Source: Lachnospiraceae bacterium (lineage in GTDB: Bacteria; Bacillota; Clostridia; Lachnospirales; Lachnospiraceae). From it: a DNA stretch of 64,000 bases. The translations under genes were made by a program, and so were the position numbers. Where the stretch lies: positions 1-64,000 of the forward strand of contig JAFQBM010000053.1 in assembly GCA_017399685.1 (NCBI GenBank), written 5' to 3'. Below the pieces are notes generated by a model, which saw only the letters and a list, made by a program, of their open reading frames with translations, was not told the origin of the DNA and ran no database searches. Positions 45,362-55,000 of the stretch are shown here, piece after piece. Numbering within the stretch: the stretch's first letter is position 1; each line of letters begins with the position of its first letter.

Positions 45362-45517
45362 TTAAATGTCGTTCTTGTGTTTTTGGATGATTTCGTCAAA
45401 TCTTCTTTGAGAAGCTAACATCTCTGTGTCATCAGCTGTATCACTGCCGGTGTCAAGGGAATTCATTTCTGCAAATAAATCAGCTAAATCATCGTTAGAG
45501 AAAAATTCTGAATTCAT
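45362..45517 (-). CDS. Small acidic protein of 51 residues, unknown
   Basis: Reads MNSEFFSNDDLADLFAEMNS at the N-terminus and ends in SQRRFDEIIQKHKNDI. It is acidic at the N-terminal two thirds and basic at the end. The ribosome binding site AAGGAGGGG is ideal, with a TTGTAA-17-TATGAT promoter upstream and a hairpin terminator behind, so it is a complete small gene that ORF-length filters would miss. I recognise no family. It lies tail to tail with pckA. Confidence 0.7.
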   Translation of the reverse strand: MNSEFFSNDDLADLFAEMNSLDTGSDTADDTEMLASQRRFDEIIQKHKNDI

Positions 45518-45583
45518 TTTTCAAACCCCTCCTTATGTTTTATGTGTAGTTTCTACACAATGCCGTAGTAGTTCTATATCTTA

Positions 45584-45612
45584 ATCATAGCATCTTTTTA
45601 GCTTTGTTACAA
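45584..45612 (-). promoter_or_regulatory. Promoter of the 51-residue ORF
   Basis: On the minus strand: TTGTAA (45612-45607), a 17-base spacer and TATGAT (45589-45584). A TGTGTAG/CTACACA palindrome sits in its leader (45543-45559). Confidence 0.65.
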
Positions 45613-45654
45613 TCATTTTTTTGCAAAAGTTTTAGATGAGATATGGGAGGAGAT

Positions 45655-45712
45655 GTTACTGTTCATACAGTAACCTGACGCTTGCTGTCAGGTTACGTAA
45701 TAGCATGTTTCA
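45655..45712. repeat. 130-bp palindromic element, third copy (half)
   Basis: GTTACTGTTCATACAGTAAC, then CTGACGCTTGCTGTCAG and TTACGTAATAGCATG, nearly the same as the inverted right half of the 30.4-kb copy. GTAACCTGAC and GTCAGGTTAC form a 10-bp stem. Confidence 0.75.
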
Positions 45713-45776
45713 TGAAGATTGCTTAAATACTGAGCAGCTATTTTACATCAGGAGGTTTGCTAACATGATTTAGATT

Positions 45777-46214
45777 TCATTCATCATTTGCACATATTTC
45801 GGAAATTTTCTTTAATGCCTGCATAAGAAGTTCTAACTCTTTTTCAGATAAGTCCTGTGTAATCTGTAAAGTCATGGATTTGTGAAATTCCATATGCTTT
45901 TGAAATGCCAGGGTTCCTTTTTCGGAAAGGGAAAGAAATACTACACGTCGATCCTGTTCGCCACGTTTGCGGATGACATATCCTTTTTTCACAAGGTGGT
46001 TAATAGCAATGGTTAAAGTTCCTACGGTTACTTTTAATTTAGTGGCAACAGAGGACATATTCTGGGGCGTTTTCTGACCGATAGCTTCTAAAATATGCAT
46101 ATCATTTATAGTAATATCGTTAAAATCGTCTTTAATCAATGATTTTTCTTCGGTGTCACTGATATTTTTCAGGGTTGTTACTAAAAGTTCGTTCAATCTA
46201 TCGTAATCCTGCAT
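45777..46214 (-). CDS. MarR family regulator, FabT-like
   Basis: 145 residues with the MarR winged helix (SSVATKLKVTVGTLTIAINHLVKKGYV, then RKRGEQDRRVVFLSLSEKG). This segment resembles FabT, the repressor of fatty-acid synthesis genes in Gram-positives, but no fab gene is in the window, so the target is unclear. On the minus strand its leader holds a TATAAT box with a weak -35 (TTTATT, 17 bases away), and an AT-rich near-palindrome. Enolase is divergent. Confidence 0.8.
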   Translation of the reverse strand: MQDYDRLNELLVTTLKNISDTEEKSLIKDDFNDITINDMHILEAIGQKTPQNMSSVATKLKVTVGTLTIAINHLVKKGYVIRKRGEQDRRVVFLSLSEKGTLAFQKHMEFHKSMTLQITQDLSEKELELLMQALKKISEICANDE

Positions 46215-46589
46215 GGTATTCTCCGTTATTATTTAAACTTTTGTCGTTCTATAAATTATACAAATCAAAATGACGAAAATAAAAATCATCTTGGGTAATT
46301 ATAATTTTTGATGTACTGGAAACAATTAATAACATTATACACGTTTTTTTATGGTTAGGAAAGTATGTTTTTGAATCATACGGGGCAAAATATTTTTTGA
46401 CTCTAATGATACCCGAATTACTTGGGTTTTGAGTTTTTGTAATTCTGCAAACATTGGAAATCCGACCTGTTTGGACTGTTTCTCATGTTTGTGCGGGTTT
46501 TAAAGTCTCAAAATTGAATGCAAATATCCAATTTGTGTCCTTTTGTACCTGGTATCATTAATATATTAAAAATTTGAAAGGATATTGTT
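46215..46589. other. Divergent region between the MarR gene and enolase
   Basis: 375 bases with no ORF of note. It must hold two promoters; only the minus-strand TATAAT box (46260-46255) is clear. A TATCAT box at 46553 may serve enolase but its -35 is poor. It is AT-rich with no strong hairpin. Confidence 0.5.
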
Positions 46590-47921
46590 ATGCAGGAATA
46601 TTTAGAAATTGAAAAAGTGCATGGAAGAGAAGTGTTGGATTCCAGAGGAAATCCTACAGTAGAAGTAGAAGTTACATTAGCAGATGGAACGGTGGGACGG
46701 GCTATGGTTCCTTCCGGGGCGTCTACCGGTAAATTTGAGGCTGTAGAACTACGGGATGGTGGAGAACGTTATAGAGGGCTGGGAGTAAAACGGGCTGTAG
46801 ATTTTGTTAATGGAGAACTTGGTCAGGCTATTTTACATGAAAATGCCAGAAAACAGGCATATATTGATAAGTTGCTCATAGACAAAGACAATAGTGAGAA
46901 TAAGGGAAATATGGGTGCCAACGCCATGCTTGGTATTTCCATGGCGGTTGCAAAAGCAGCAGCTTTAAGTCTGGAGCTTCCTTTGTATCAGTATCTGGGA
47001 GGGGTCAGAGCCAGTGTTTTGCCTGTTCCTATGTGTAATATTGCCAATGGTGGTGCCCATACGGCTTCTACGGTGGATTTTCAGGAATTTATGATTATGC
47101 CGGTGGGGGCTTGTTGCTTTCATGAGGCATTAAGGATGGCTTCTGAAATTTATCATAAGTTAAAGGAATTGTTAAAGAAGGACGGACACGTTACAGCAGT
47201 AGGGGATGAAGGTGGATTTGCACCGGATTTAAAAGATGCCAAGGAAGTATTTGATTATTTAATGAAAGCGTGTAAAGAAGCTGGATACCAACCTGGAACA
47301 GATGTGGTGTTTGCCATGGATGCGGCTGCCAGCGAACTTTATCAGGAAGATTGTGGACTTTACTATTTTCCAGGGGAAAGTAAGATGAAAGCCAAGGAAT
47401 TAGGAGTGGAACCGGGTGCTCTTCCGGATACCAAGTCTACGTCAGTAGTCCGGACTACGGATGACATGATTGATTTATATGAAGAACTGGTGAATACCTA
47501 TCCTTTGGTTTCTATTGAAGATGGATTGCAGGAAGACGACTGGGAAGGCTTTAGAAAACTTACGGAAAGACTTGGAAATAAGGTACAGTTGGTAGGAGAT
47601 GACTTATTTGTTACCAATCCAAAACGAATCAGACAGGGAATCGAAGAAAAGGTAGCCAATGCAGTGTTGGTAAAGGTAAATCAAATTGGAACGGTAACAG
47701 AAGCCATGGAAGCCATTGAACTTGCCCATAAAAACGGATATCGTACGATTATTTCCCACCGTAGTGGGGAGACGGAAGATACTTTTATTGCGGATTTGGC
47801 AGTGGCAGTAAATGCCGGACAGATAAAGACAGGTGCTCCTTGTAGAAGTGAACGGGTGGCAAAGTATAACCAGTTGTTAAGAATTGAAGAAGAGTTAAGT
47901 GTGATTGGGAAGTATAGATAG
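46590..47921 (+). CDS. eno: Enolase
   Basis: 443 residues. Enolase converts 2-phosphoglycerate to PEP in glycolysis. The N-terminal [22 protein letters not shown], the metal ligands in [14 protein letters not shown] and the [20 protein letters not shown] and [19 protein letters not shown] blocks are intact. The start follows GAAAGGA. It stands alone with a strong terminator, as is common. Confidence 0.97.
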   Translation: MQEYLEIEKVHGREVLDSRGNPTVEVEVTLADGTVGRAMVPSGASTGKFEAVELRDGGERYRGLGVKRAVDFVNGELGQAILHENARKQAYIDKLLIDKDNSENKGNMGANAMLGISMAVAKAAALSLELPLYQYLGGVRASVLPVPMCNIANGGAHTASTVDFQEFMIMPVGACCFHEALRMASEIYHKLKELLKKDGHVTAVGDEGGFAPDLKDAKEVFDYLMKACKEAGYQPGTDVVFAMDAAASELYQEDCGLYYFPGESKMKAKELGVEPGALPDTKSTSVVRTTDDMIDLYEELVNTYPLVSIEDGLQEDDWEGFRKLTERLGNKVQLVGDDLFVTNPKRIRQGIEEKVANAVLVKVNQIGTVTEAMEAIELAHKNGYRTIISHRSGETEDTFIADLAVAVNAGQIKTGAPCRSERVAKYNQLLRIEEELSVIGKYR

Positions 47922-47957
47922 TTTTATGTAGATATTATAATAAAATATGATAAATAC

Positions 47958-48009
47958 AGCACCTCAAATGAATCGACAGAAAAAATTCATTGGAGGTGCT
48001 ATTGTATTA
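47958..48009 (+). terminator. Terminator of enolase
   Basis: AGCACCTC-AA-ATGAAT pairs with ATTCAT-TG-GAGGTGCT (47985-48000) around the loop, followed by ATTGTATTATTT. The stem is long but the T run is weak. Confidence 0.7.
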
Positions 48010-48013
48010 TTTG

Positions 48014-48142
48014 GTAACTGTTTACGTGTGAACAGTTACATTGTTTGGTGTAAGAGTTAGAAATGATGCCTAAGAAATCGTTTTCGTTTTATCGTACTGT
48101 TTATTATGTAACCATAAAGTTACGCTTTATGTAAACAGTAAC
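48014..48142. repeat. 130-bp palindromic element, fourth copy
   Basis: GTAACTGTTTACGTGTGAA (48014 on) opens a 26-nt perfect-arm palindrome ending at 48039; the far end is GTAAACAGTAAC (48131-48142). The span, 129 bp, is the same as the 30.4-kb copy. The middle is diverged, and a CATAAAG/CTTTATG hairpin sits near the right end. Confidence 0.65.
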
Positions 48143-48302
48143 ATCGGTAAAGTCTGCTTTCTTATCATCAGTAAATTTGGTTGAAGTGTGAATAAAATAG
48201 GCGTACAATAAGGGAAAAAGGAAGGGTAAATTGCGAACATATTTTTTAATGTGTTTGTACCTCAATTAAAGTGCAGGTAAATATAAGCGAGGTTTGGTGT
48301 GA

Positions 48303-49127
48303 ATGATGTCAGAAGATAGATTAAAAATCGGATTAGGGCAATTAGATATGGTTTGGGAAGATAAGGAGGAGAATCGTAAAAAGGTAAGAAAAATGGTTCA
48401 GGAAGCTTCTTATCAAGGAGTCGAACTTTTGGTTTTTCCGGAGATGACATTAACTGGTTTTAGTATGGAAGTGGAAAAAACGTGGGAGGAAGATGGGGAG
48501 ACAGTAGAGTTTTTTAAAGATTTGTCCCAAGAGTTTCAGATGTGTATTGGTTTTGGATATGTAAAAAAGTCAGAGAACAAGGGAAGAAATCAGTTTTGTG
48601 TGGTAAAGGATGGAGAAGTTTTAACAGAATATACGAAGATTCATCCTTTTTCTTATGGTAAGGAAAGTTTATATTTTGAGGCAGGAAATGAGATTACCGG
48701 CTTTACCTTAAAAAACTTTCATATGGGTATGTTTATATGTTATGATTTGCGTTTTCCGGAAGTATTTCAACTTAGTGCAAGAAAAAATCAAGTAATTCTC
48801 TTAATTGCAGACTGGCCAAAGGCAAGAGTAGAGCATTTTAGAACATTGTTAAAAGCCAGAGCCATCGAAAACCAGTGTTTTATGGTAGCGGTAAACCGGG
48901 TAGGGATTGAAAAAGAAGTGTATTATGAGGGCAGTTCTGCGATTTATTCACCAAAGGGGGAATTACTGACAAAAGAAGTGGATGAAGAGAGCTTAATCGT
49001 GACGGAAATCAATTTGGTGGATATCTTGGAATATCGAAAGAGTTTTCCACAGAGAGAGGATAAAAGAACAGAGTTATATTGTAAATTATATAGGGATGCG
49101 GATGCTGTGAATGAATCATTTTCGTAA
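48303..49127 (+). CDS. Carbon-nitrogen hydrolase (nitrilase superfamily, omega-amidase-like)
   Basis: 274 residues. The catalytic triad of the family is visible: Glu in LLVFPEMTLTG, Lys in YTKIHPFSYGKE and Cys in FICYDLRFPEVF. This best fits Nit2/YafV-type omega-amidases, which remove amide from alpha-ketoglutaramate and similar compounds, but other amidases in the family look alike. Two start codons in tandem (48303, 48306) leave one residue undecided. It is single, between the palindromic element and tRNA-Leu. Confidence 0.85.
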   Translation: MMSEDRLKIGLGQLDMVWEDKEENRKKVRKMVQEASYQGVELLVFPEMTLTGFSMEVEKTWEEDGETVEFFKDLSQEFQMCIGFGYVKKSENKGRNQFCVVKDGEVLTEYTKIHPFSYGKESLYFEAGNEITGFTLKNFHMGMFICYDLRFPEVFQLSARKNQVILLIADWPKARVEHFRTLLKARAIENQCFMVAVNRVGIEKEVYYEGSSAIYSPKGELLTKEVDEESLIVTEINLVDILEYRKSFPQREDKRTELYCKLYRDADAVNESFS

Positions 49128-49229
49128 AATATTCTAGTAAATGCTTGAAATAATTAATTTAATTTCCCTGAAAAAATAAAAAAAGTACTGGAAATGAACG
49201 GTATTTTATGATATAATAATATCCGTTGA

Positions 49230-49313
49230 GCGGAATTGCTGGAATTGGCAGACAGGTATGATTCAGGTTCATATGTTGGCAACGACGTGAGGGTTCAAGT
49301 CCCTTATTCCGCA
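49230..49313 (+). tRNA. tRNA-Leu (CAG)
   Basis: 84 bases with a long variable arm. Acceptor GCGGAAT pairs with ATTCCGC, the anticodon stem TATGA/TCATA holds TTCAGGT, giving CAG, and the variable arm is GTTGGCAACGAC. A TATAAT box lies 12 bases upstream (49213-49218). Confidence 0.93.
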
Positions 49314-49320
49314 GAAAAGA

Positions 49321-49350
49321 AGGCACTGTTCTATTCAGTGTCTTTTTTAT
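49321..49350 (+). terminator. Terminator of tRNA-Leu
   Basis: AGGCACTG (49321-49328) pairs with CAGTGTCT (49336-49343, one G-T), followed by a T run. Confidence 0.8.
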
Positions 49351-49445
49351 TTTACCGCGGAATTTGGGTTGAGGGATATAGAAAGTTTCGAGCGTACTTG
49401 TCTGTGTTGTTCTTTCTGTATATTTATTCTGTTATATATCAAATG

Positions 49446-49484
49446 AAAAAAGAGGCTGGTGCATTTTGCACTGCCTCTTTTTAA
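49446..49484 (-). terminator. Terminator of glgB (hairpin works both ways)
   Basis: AAAAAGAGGC (49446-49455) pairs with GCCTCTTTTT (49473-49482). On the minus strand it follows the glgB stop. Confidence 0.8.
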
Positions 49485-49489
49485 AAAAC

Positions 49490-51697
49490 TTAGAACTTAT
49501 GAGTATATTCGAAAGCAACCATTCCAAGTGGTGGAACATCAATTTCGATGGATTGGTCTTTACCATCCCATGAAATAGCTTCTGCTTTCTTTGTTTTATT
49601 ATCGCACATACCAGAACCGCCAAATTCAGGAAGGTCGCTGGTAAATATCTGCTTGAAGTTTCCTGTGTTTGGAACACCAACACGGAATCCGTTACGAACC
49701 ACAGGAGTAAAGTTACATACTACTAAAATGCTCTTCTTACCATCGATGGATTTACGAACATAGCTTACTACACTGCTGCCGGCATCGTTACAATTCATCC
49801 ATTCAAATCCGGAACCATCATGATCTAATTCATATAAAGCTTTATTATCCTTGTAGAAGTTTAACAGAGCTTTTACATAATTCTTTGTCTTTGCGTGGAT
49901 TTCATCATCCAATAAGTGCCAGTCAAGACTTTGAGATTCTTTCCATTCATCCCATTGTGCGAAATCTTGTCCCATGAACAATAATTTCTTACCAGGGTGA
50001 GTGAACATGAAACCGTAAGCAACACGAAGGTTTGCAAACTTATCAAAATAATCTCCAGGCATCTTATTAATCATAGAGCCTTTTCCGTGTACTACTTCAT
50101 CATGGGAAAGAACTAAAATGAATCTTTCTGTATAAGCATAAACCATACTGAAAGTCAGTTTCCAATGTTCGTATTGACGATAAATAGGGTCCTTTGAAAT
50201 GTATTCAAGGAAGTCATTCATCCATCCCATGTTCCATTTATACTTGAATCCAAGTCCGTTATATTCTACTGGAGAAGATACACCACCCCATGCAGTAGAT
50301 TCTTCTGCGATCATCAATGCACCTGGTACTCTTTGGTCAATAATAGAGTTTAAGTGTTTCAAAAATTCGACAGCTTCTAAGTTTTCACGTCCGCCATATT
50401 GGTTTGGAAGCCATTCACCGTCTTCTTTACCATAATCAAGATAAAGCATGGAAGCAACCGCATCTACACGAAGACCATCGATGTGGAATTTTTCTAACCA
50501 GAATAAGGCACTGGCAATTAAGAAGTTTACCACTTCCTTCTTACCATAGTCGAAAATATAAGTTCCCCAATGTGGATGTTCGCCACGGCGGGCATCATAA
50601 TGTTCATATAAACAGCCACCGTCGAAACGTGCAAGACCATGGGCATCCTTAGGGAAATGGGCTGGTACCCAGTCAAGGATAACAGAAATACCCTTGCTAT
50701 GTAAGTAATCTACAAAATACATGAAATCTTCCGGAGAACCATAACGGGAAGTAGGAGCGAAATAACCTGTTACCTGATAGCCCCAGGAACCATCAAATGG
50801 ATGTTCTGAAATACCCATAAGTTCAACATGAGTATAACCCATATCCGCAACATAATCTCCTAATTCATGTGCAAGTTCACGGTAAGTTAAGAATTCTTCG
50901 CCATTTGCACCCTTTCTTTTCCAAGAACCCGGATGTACTTCATAAATAGAAACCGGCTGGCTGTATGTATTGGTTTTAGAACGTTTCGACATCCAAGTCT
51001 TATCTGTCCATTTAAAGTTTCTCAAATCTGCTACGATAGAAGCGTTGTTAGGACGAACTTCCTGATAATTTCCGTAAGGGTCTGTCTTAGAAAGAAGCCA
51101 TCCTTGTTTGGTTTTGATTTCAAAACGGTAAAGTTCATTCGCACCGATACGAGGAATAAAGATTTCATACATTCCCATATCGTTTACCTTACTCATCTGG
51201 TGAACTCTTCCGTCCCAAGAGTTAAAGTCACCTACAACACTGACTCTTCTGGCGTTTGGTGCCCATACTGCAAAGAAAACACCGTCTACACCATTAATGG
51301 TCATAGGGTGTGCACCAAATTTTTCATAAATTTCATAATGAGTACCTTGTCCGTAAAGATAAGCATCTACGTCAGAAATCTGCACTGGAAAACTGTTAGG
51401 ATCTTCTGTTTCGTACACATTACCATCATGGAAGGTGATACGAAGAACATAATCAACCATTACTTTAGTAGGTAATACTGCATAGAAAACACCGGTATTT
51501 TCTATCATGGTAGTTGGAAATTCCATTCCGTTCTTTGTAAGAATATCGATGGACTTTGCGGCTGAATTATATACAGAAACAACCAATCCGTCTTCGATTA
51601 AATGTGGTCCTAATAATCCCCTTGGATAATCATTATCCCCATAAACAATCTGATTCAAATAATCCTGATTAAAAAACTCCTTCAAACTCTGTTTCAT
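49490..51697 (-). CDS. glgB: 1,4-alpha-glucan branching enzyme
   Basis: 735 residues from ATG 51697, with AAAGGAGAGGAG upstream; a longer reading from 51754 lacks a site. The N-terminal part is the CBM48/GH13 entry domain (PMTINGVDGVFFAVWAPNARRVSVVGDF), then the TIM barrel with the nucleophile region GLRVDAVASML (Asp near residue 410), the acid Glu in MIAEEST (near 464) and HDEVVHG (near 532). It makes alpha-1,6 branches in glycogen. It is transcribed against its neighbours, with no other glg gene in the window. Confidence 0.95.
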   Translation of the reverse strand: MKQSLKEFFNQDYLNQIVYGDNDYPRGLLGPHLIEDGLVVSVYNSAAKSIDILTKNGMEFPTTMIENTGVFYAVLPTKVMVDYVLRITFHDGNVYETEDPNSFPVQISDVDAYLYGQGTHYEIYEKFGAHPMTINGVDGVFFAVWAPNARRVSVVGDFNSWDGRVHQMSKVNDMGMYEIFIPRIGANELYRFEIKTKQGWLLSKTDPYGNYQEVRPNNASIVADLRNFKWTDKTWMSKRSKTNTYSQPVSIYEVHPGSWKRKGANGEEFLTYRELAHELGDYVADMGYTHVELMGISEHPFDGSWGYQVTGYFAPTSRYGSPEDFMYFVDYLHSKGISVILDWVPAHFPKDAHGLARFDGGCLYEHYDARRGEHPHWGTYIFDYGKKEVVNFLIASALFWLEKFHIDGLRVDAVASMLYLDYGKEDGEWLPNQYGGRENLEAVEFLKHLNSIIDQRVPGALMIAEESTAWGGVSSPVEYNGLGFKYKWNMGWMNDFLEYISKDPIYRQYEHWKLTFSMVYAYTERFILVLSHDEVVHGKGSMINKMPGDYFDKFANLRVAYGFMFTHPGKKLLFMGQDFAQWDEWKESQSLDWHLLDDEIHAKTKNYVKALLNFYKDNKALYELDHDGSGFEWMNCNDAGSSVVSYVRKSIDGKKSILVVCNFTPVVRNGFRVGVPNTGNFKQIFTSDLPEFGGSGMCDNKTKKAEAISWDGKDQSIEIDVPPLGMVAFEYTHKF

Positions 51698-51922
51698 TCG
51701 AATTTCTCCTCTCCTTTTTTTTTCGGTGCAGGAAGCACAATTCCGCTTATGCACAGTCTATAGTGATATTTTACTATAATTAAAAATCAAAGTAAAGGGA
51801 TATTTATGGAAATAATTCGTCATTTTATTTGGAAAATGATACAAAAAATCGAGATTATCCACATAGAAATGATGGAGGAGAACTTTGATATTTTTTTGTA
51901 GAAGGAAAATGAAAAATGACCT

Positions 51923-51949
51923 TATGAAAAATCCTTATTTTGCCGATAA
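51923..51949 (+). promoter_or_regulatory. Sigma-28-type promoter of the FliK-like gene
   Basis: GCCGATAA (51942-51949) is the flagellar sigma -10 box, with TATG 15 bases upstream (51923-51926) in place of TAAA. The long leader to the gene is about 115 bases. Confidence 0.5.
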
Positions 51950-52065
51950 ATGCTATAGACTATAATTGGCCGGGAGTATCTTTGGTCGAAATCTTGATGG
52001 TTCGTATATCATTAAGCTTAAGAATTATAAAGTACGAGAAATCGTTCTGGGAATGGAGGATTATT

Positions 52066-55000
52066 ATGGCAATCAATATTCGTCAAACACCGGGATTTGA
52101 TAGAAGCACCAGTGGGATATATGAAAGAATAAATAAAACTGAAGCGGAAAATGTAAAACAGACAGAAGTTGCGAGAAATGTCGAAGAAGGACAAGTTGTG
52201 GAAGGTACTGTCTGCGAGAATAAAGGGCAAAAGTCCATTCAGATACAGGGGGAGGAGGTTCCTGTAAGCAGTGAAGTAATAAAGGATTATGAAGTCGGAG
52301 AAACTTTATATTTAAAGGTGGATACGAAGGAAGAAGGAAAGGTATCCTTAAAAATACTGTCTTCCGATGAAGTGAAACAGATAAAGGCAGAACAGATAAA
52401 GACAGAGTCTAAAAAAGCAGAACAGACTAATGTAGACATAAGACAGACCTTTTCCCATACCAGTTCTGTTAATTCTGTTGTGGAAAAAAGTCAGAAGGAA
52501 ATGAAGTCTGTTTCTAAAAAAATAGAAACTGCTACCGGGGAAATTGCCAAACTTTTAAAATCCTCTAAAGTGACCGTTACTGTTTCCAAGGACGTAGAAA
52601 AAGCGGTAGAAAAGGTAGTAAATGAATTAGATGTTTCACATGTGAATTTACTCGAAAGTCAGGCTGTAGAAGTGGAAAATACAGATGTAAGAACCCTTTC
52701 TAACATGATTTCCAAGATGGAACAGCAGGAACAAAAAGAGGTCAACAAAGAGGAAATTATGCATGCAGTGGTAGAAAAAGGGAAGGAACTTAGTACATTT
52801 CCTGATGGCAAGATGTACTATATGATTTCCAATGAACTAGAACTTACTGTAAATAATTTATACAAAGCAGAATATAGCTATGACAAAGACTACCAAAACC
52901 AGCGTTTGAGCAAAGAAGAATGGGAACAGTTAAAGCCAAAGGTAGAAGAATATTTGAAAAAAGAACAGATTGCACCAAATGAGGAAAATATGGGTGCTGC
53001 AAAATGGCTTATGGATCATAAACTGCCAATTACCAAGGCAAACGTTGCGGATGTAAAAGCCATGCAGACCATATCAGAAAAAGGAGTAGAGGAAGAAGTA
53101 TTACATAATAATGTAAAACACTACTTTGAATTAAATCTGGACCCAAAAGAAGCAAATGTATTCTATGAGAATGAAGGCAAAGTTGCAGAAAAATTAATGG
53201 AAAAAGTCCAGCAACTGAATGACAAGGATATGGATGCAGCTATCGAGCAACTGGTAAAACAGGAACAACCACTTACTTTAGATAATATGCTAAAGGAAGT
53301 CGAAAAGCAGAAAACTGCCGGGGAAAATACCAAAGAAGCTGCATCTCATGAGGCAGAAAAGGAAATAAACTCCGGGGATGAAAAGAAACAAAATAATGTA
53401 AATATCGGAGAAATGAAGGATTCTGATACAAAGGAAAAAAGTAAATATGAAACTACGAGAAATACAGTTTCAGATGTTTATATCAAAGAAGAAAAGAAAA
53501 CAGCAGAAAAGACAGTAAATGGAACTGGAAAAGAAATATATGCTGCTGAAAAAAAAGCAGAAACTTTACAAGTGTCAGAGAACACTATAGAAAAGCAAAC
53601 AGAAATATGGGAAGCATCAAAGAAGGTTACGGCAAAAGCGACATACGTGCCGGAAACGTTAAAGAACATTACAACAAAAGAAGAGTCAGCACTGGAAGTG
53701 CCAAAGTATGTTACTAAAAAAGAAGCTGAAATCTTAAATGCAGAAGAAAAGGTTAGTGAAAAAGGGGAAGAAGTTTCTAAAACGGAAAAGAAAACTACTG
53801 TAAAAACAGAGATTCCGGAGGGTGGAAAGAAGGCCGACGGAAACATAGTGGAAATTTCGGAAGGCAAGAGTGCTGCAGATTTTGAACAGGTACTGGATGA
53901 GTTAGATTCACAAGATATCAATTACCGTAAAATCGAAAATCAGGAGAAACGAGAGCAGGCAACGAAAGAAACAAAAGAAGAGGTTCTTTCTGCAAAAGAA
54001 GATGTTTCTTATGAACAATTAGGAAAAATTCATATAAAAAGGCAGCCGAAGCGGTTTAGCATTCCGGATGTTACTAAGAATACGGAAGAAATAAAAAGAA
54101 ACTCTTCTGCCACTGTAAAAGAAAGTGAAATACAAAAAGGACAGCCGGAAAAAGTGGTGGATAAGGGTGTTGAAGCGGAAAAAGTACTTTCTGAAACAGT
54201 AGAAAATATAGAAAATGAGAAAGTATTTTCTGAAACTGTACCAGACAAGGCAGATGAAACATCAAAGTCCATTTCTGAAAATGAAACGAAGAAAGAAAAT
54301 ACATATTCAGAAAAAGAAACCGAAAAGACCGAAATCGGGAAGGAAGAAGGAACGGTATCAGAAAAAACAGAAGCAGGAATAGAGTATAAGGAAGCAGAAA
54401 ATAAAAAAGTTCCTGTTCATGAATCCAAAAGAGAAGAAAAAGCAACTTCTGATGATGAATCAAAGAAAGAAGAAAAGGTATTTTCTGTAAATGAAACCCC
54501 AAGGGAATCTTCTGCTAATGAGGCTAAGCGGGAAGAGTCAACGAAAGAGACTCTTTCAAAAGAACAGAGTGAACTTCTTTTTGGAACCATGGGAGGAGTA
54601 GGTGACGTTTCAGAAATTGCTTCCAAGGAAAATAAGGCAGAAAAGAAGGATTCAGATTTCCACGGTACTTCTGTAAAAGATATCAAAGAAAATGCCCAGG
54701 TAAGAAGTGAGGATTCAAATCAGGAATCTAACCATAATTTTGAAAGAACTTTCAAGGAAGAAAGTGTAAGAAATGATTCTGCCAGCATGACTCAGGAATC
54801 CAAGGGTGATGTTGAAGGCATTTCCAAGAAAGATACTGTAAATACGGATTCTGTAAAGGAAACAAGGAAAGAGGCAGATGTTTCAGAGAGAACGAAGGAA
54901 ACTTCAAAAGGACAAAACAAAGAGATGCCATCTTCTTTGAACGGAGCAGAATTAGAAGCAAAGATTATCACTGCAAAACGCCAGTTAGAAGAAATTCGTT

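Noticed and set aside
45199-45399. Minus-strand frame behind pckA
   Set aside because: It covers two terminator hairpins and overlaps the better supported 51-residue gene in another frame.
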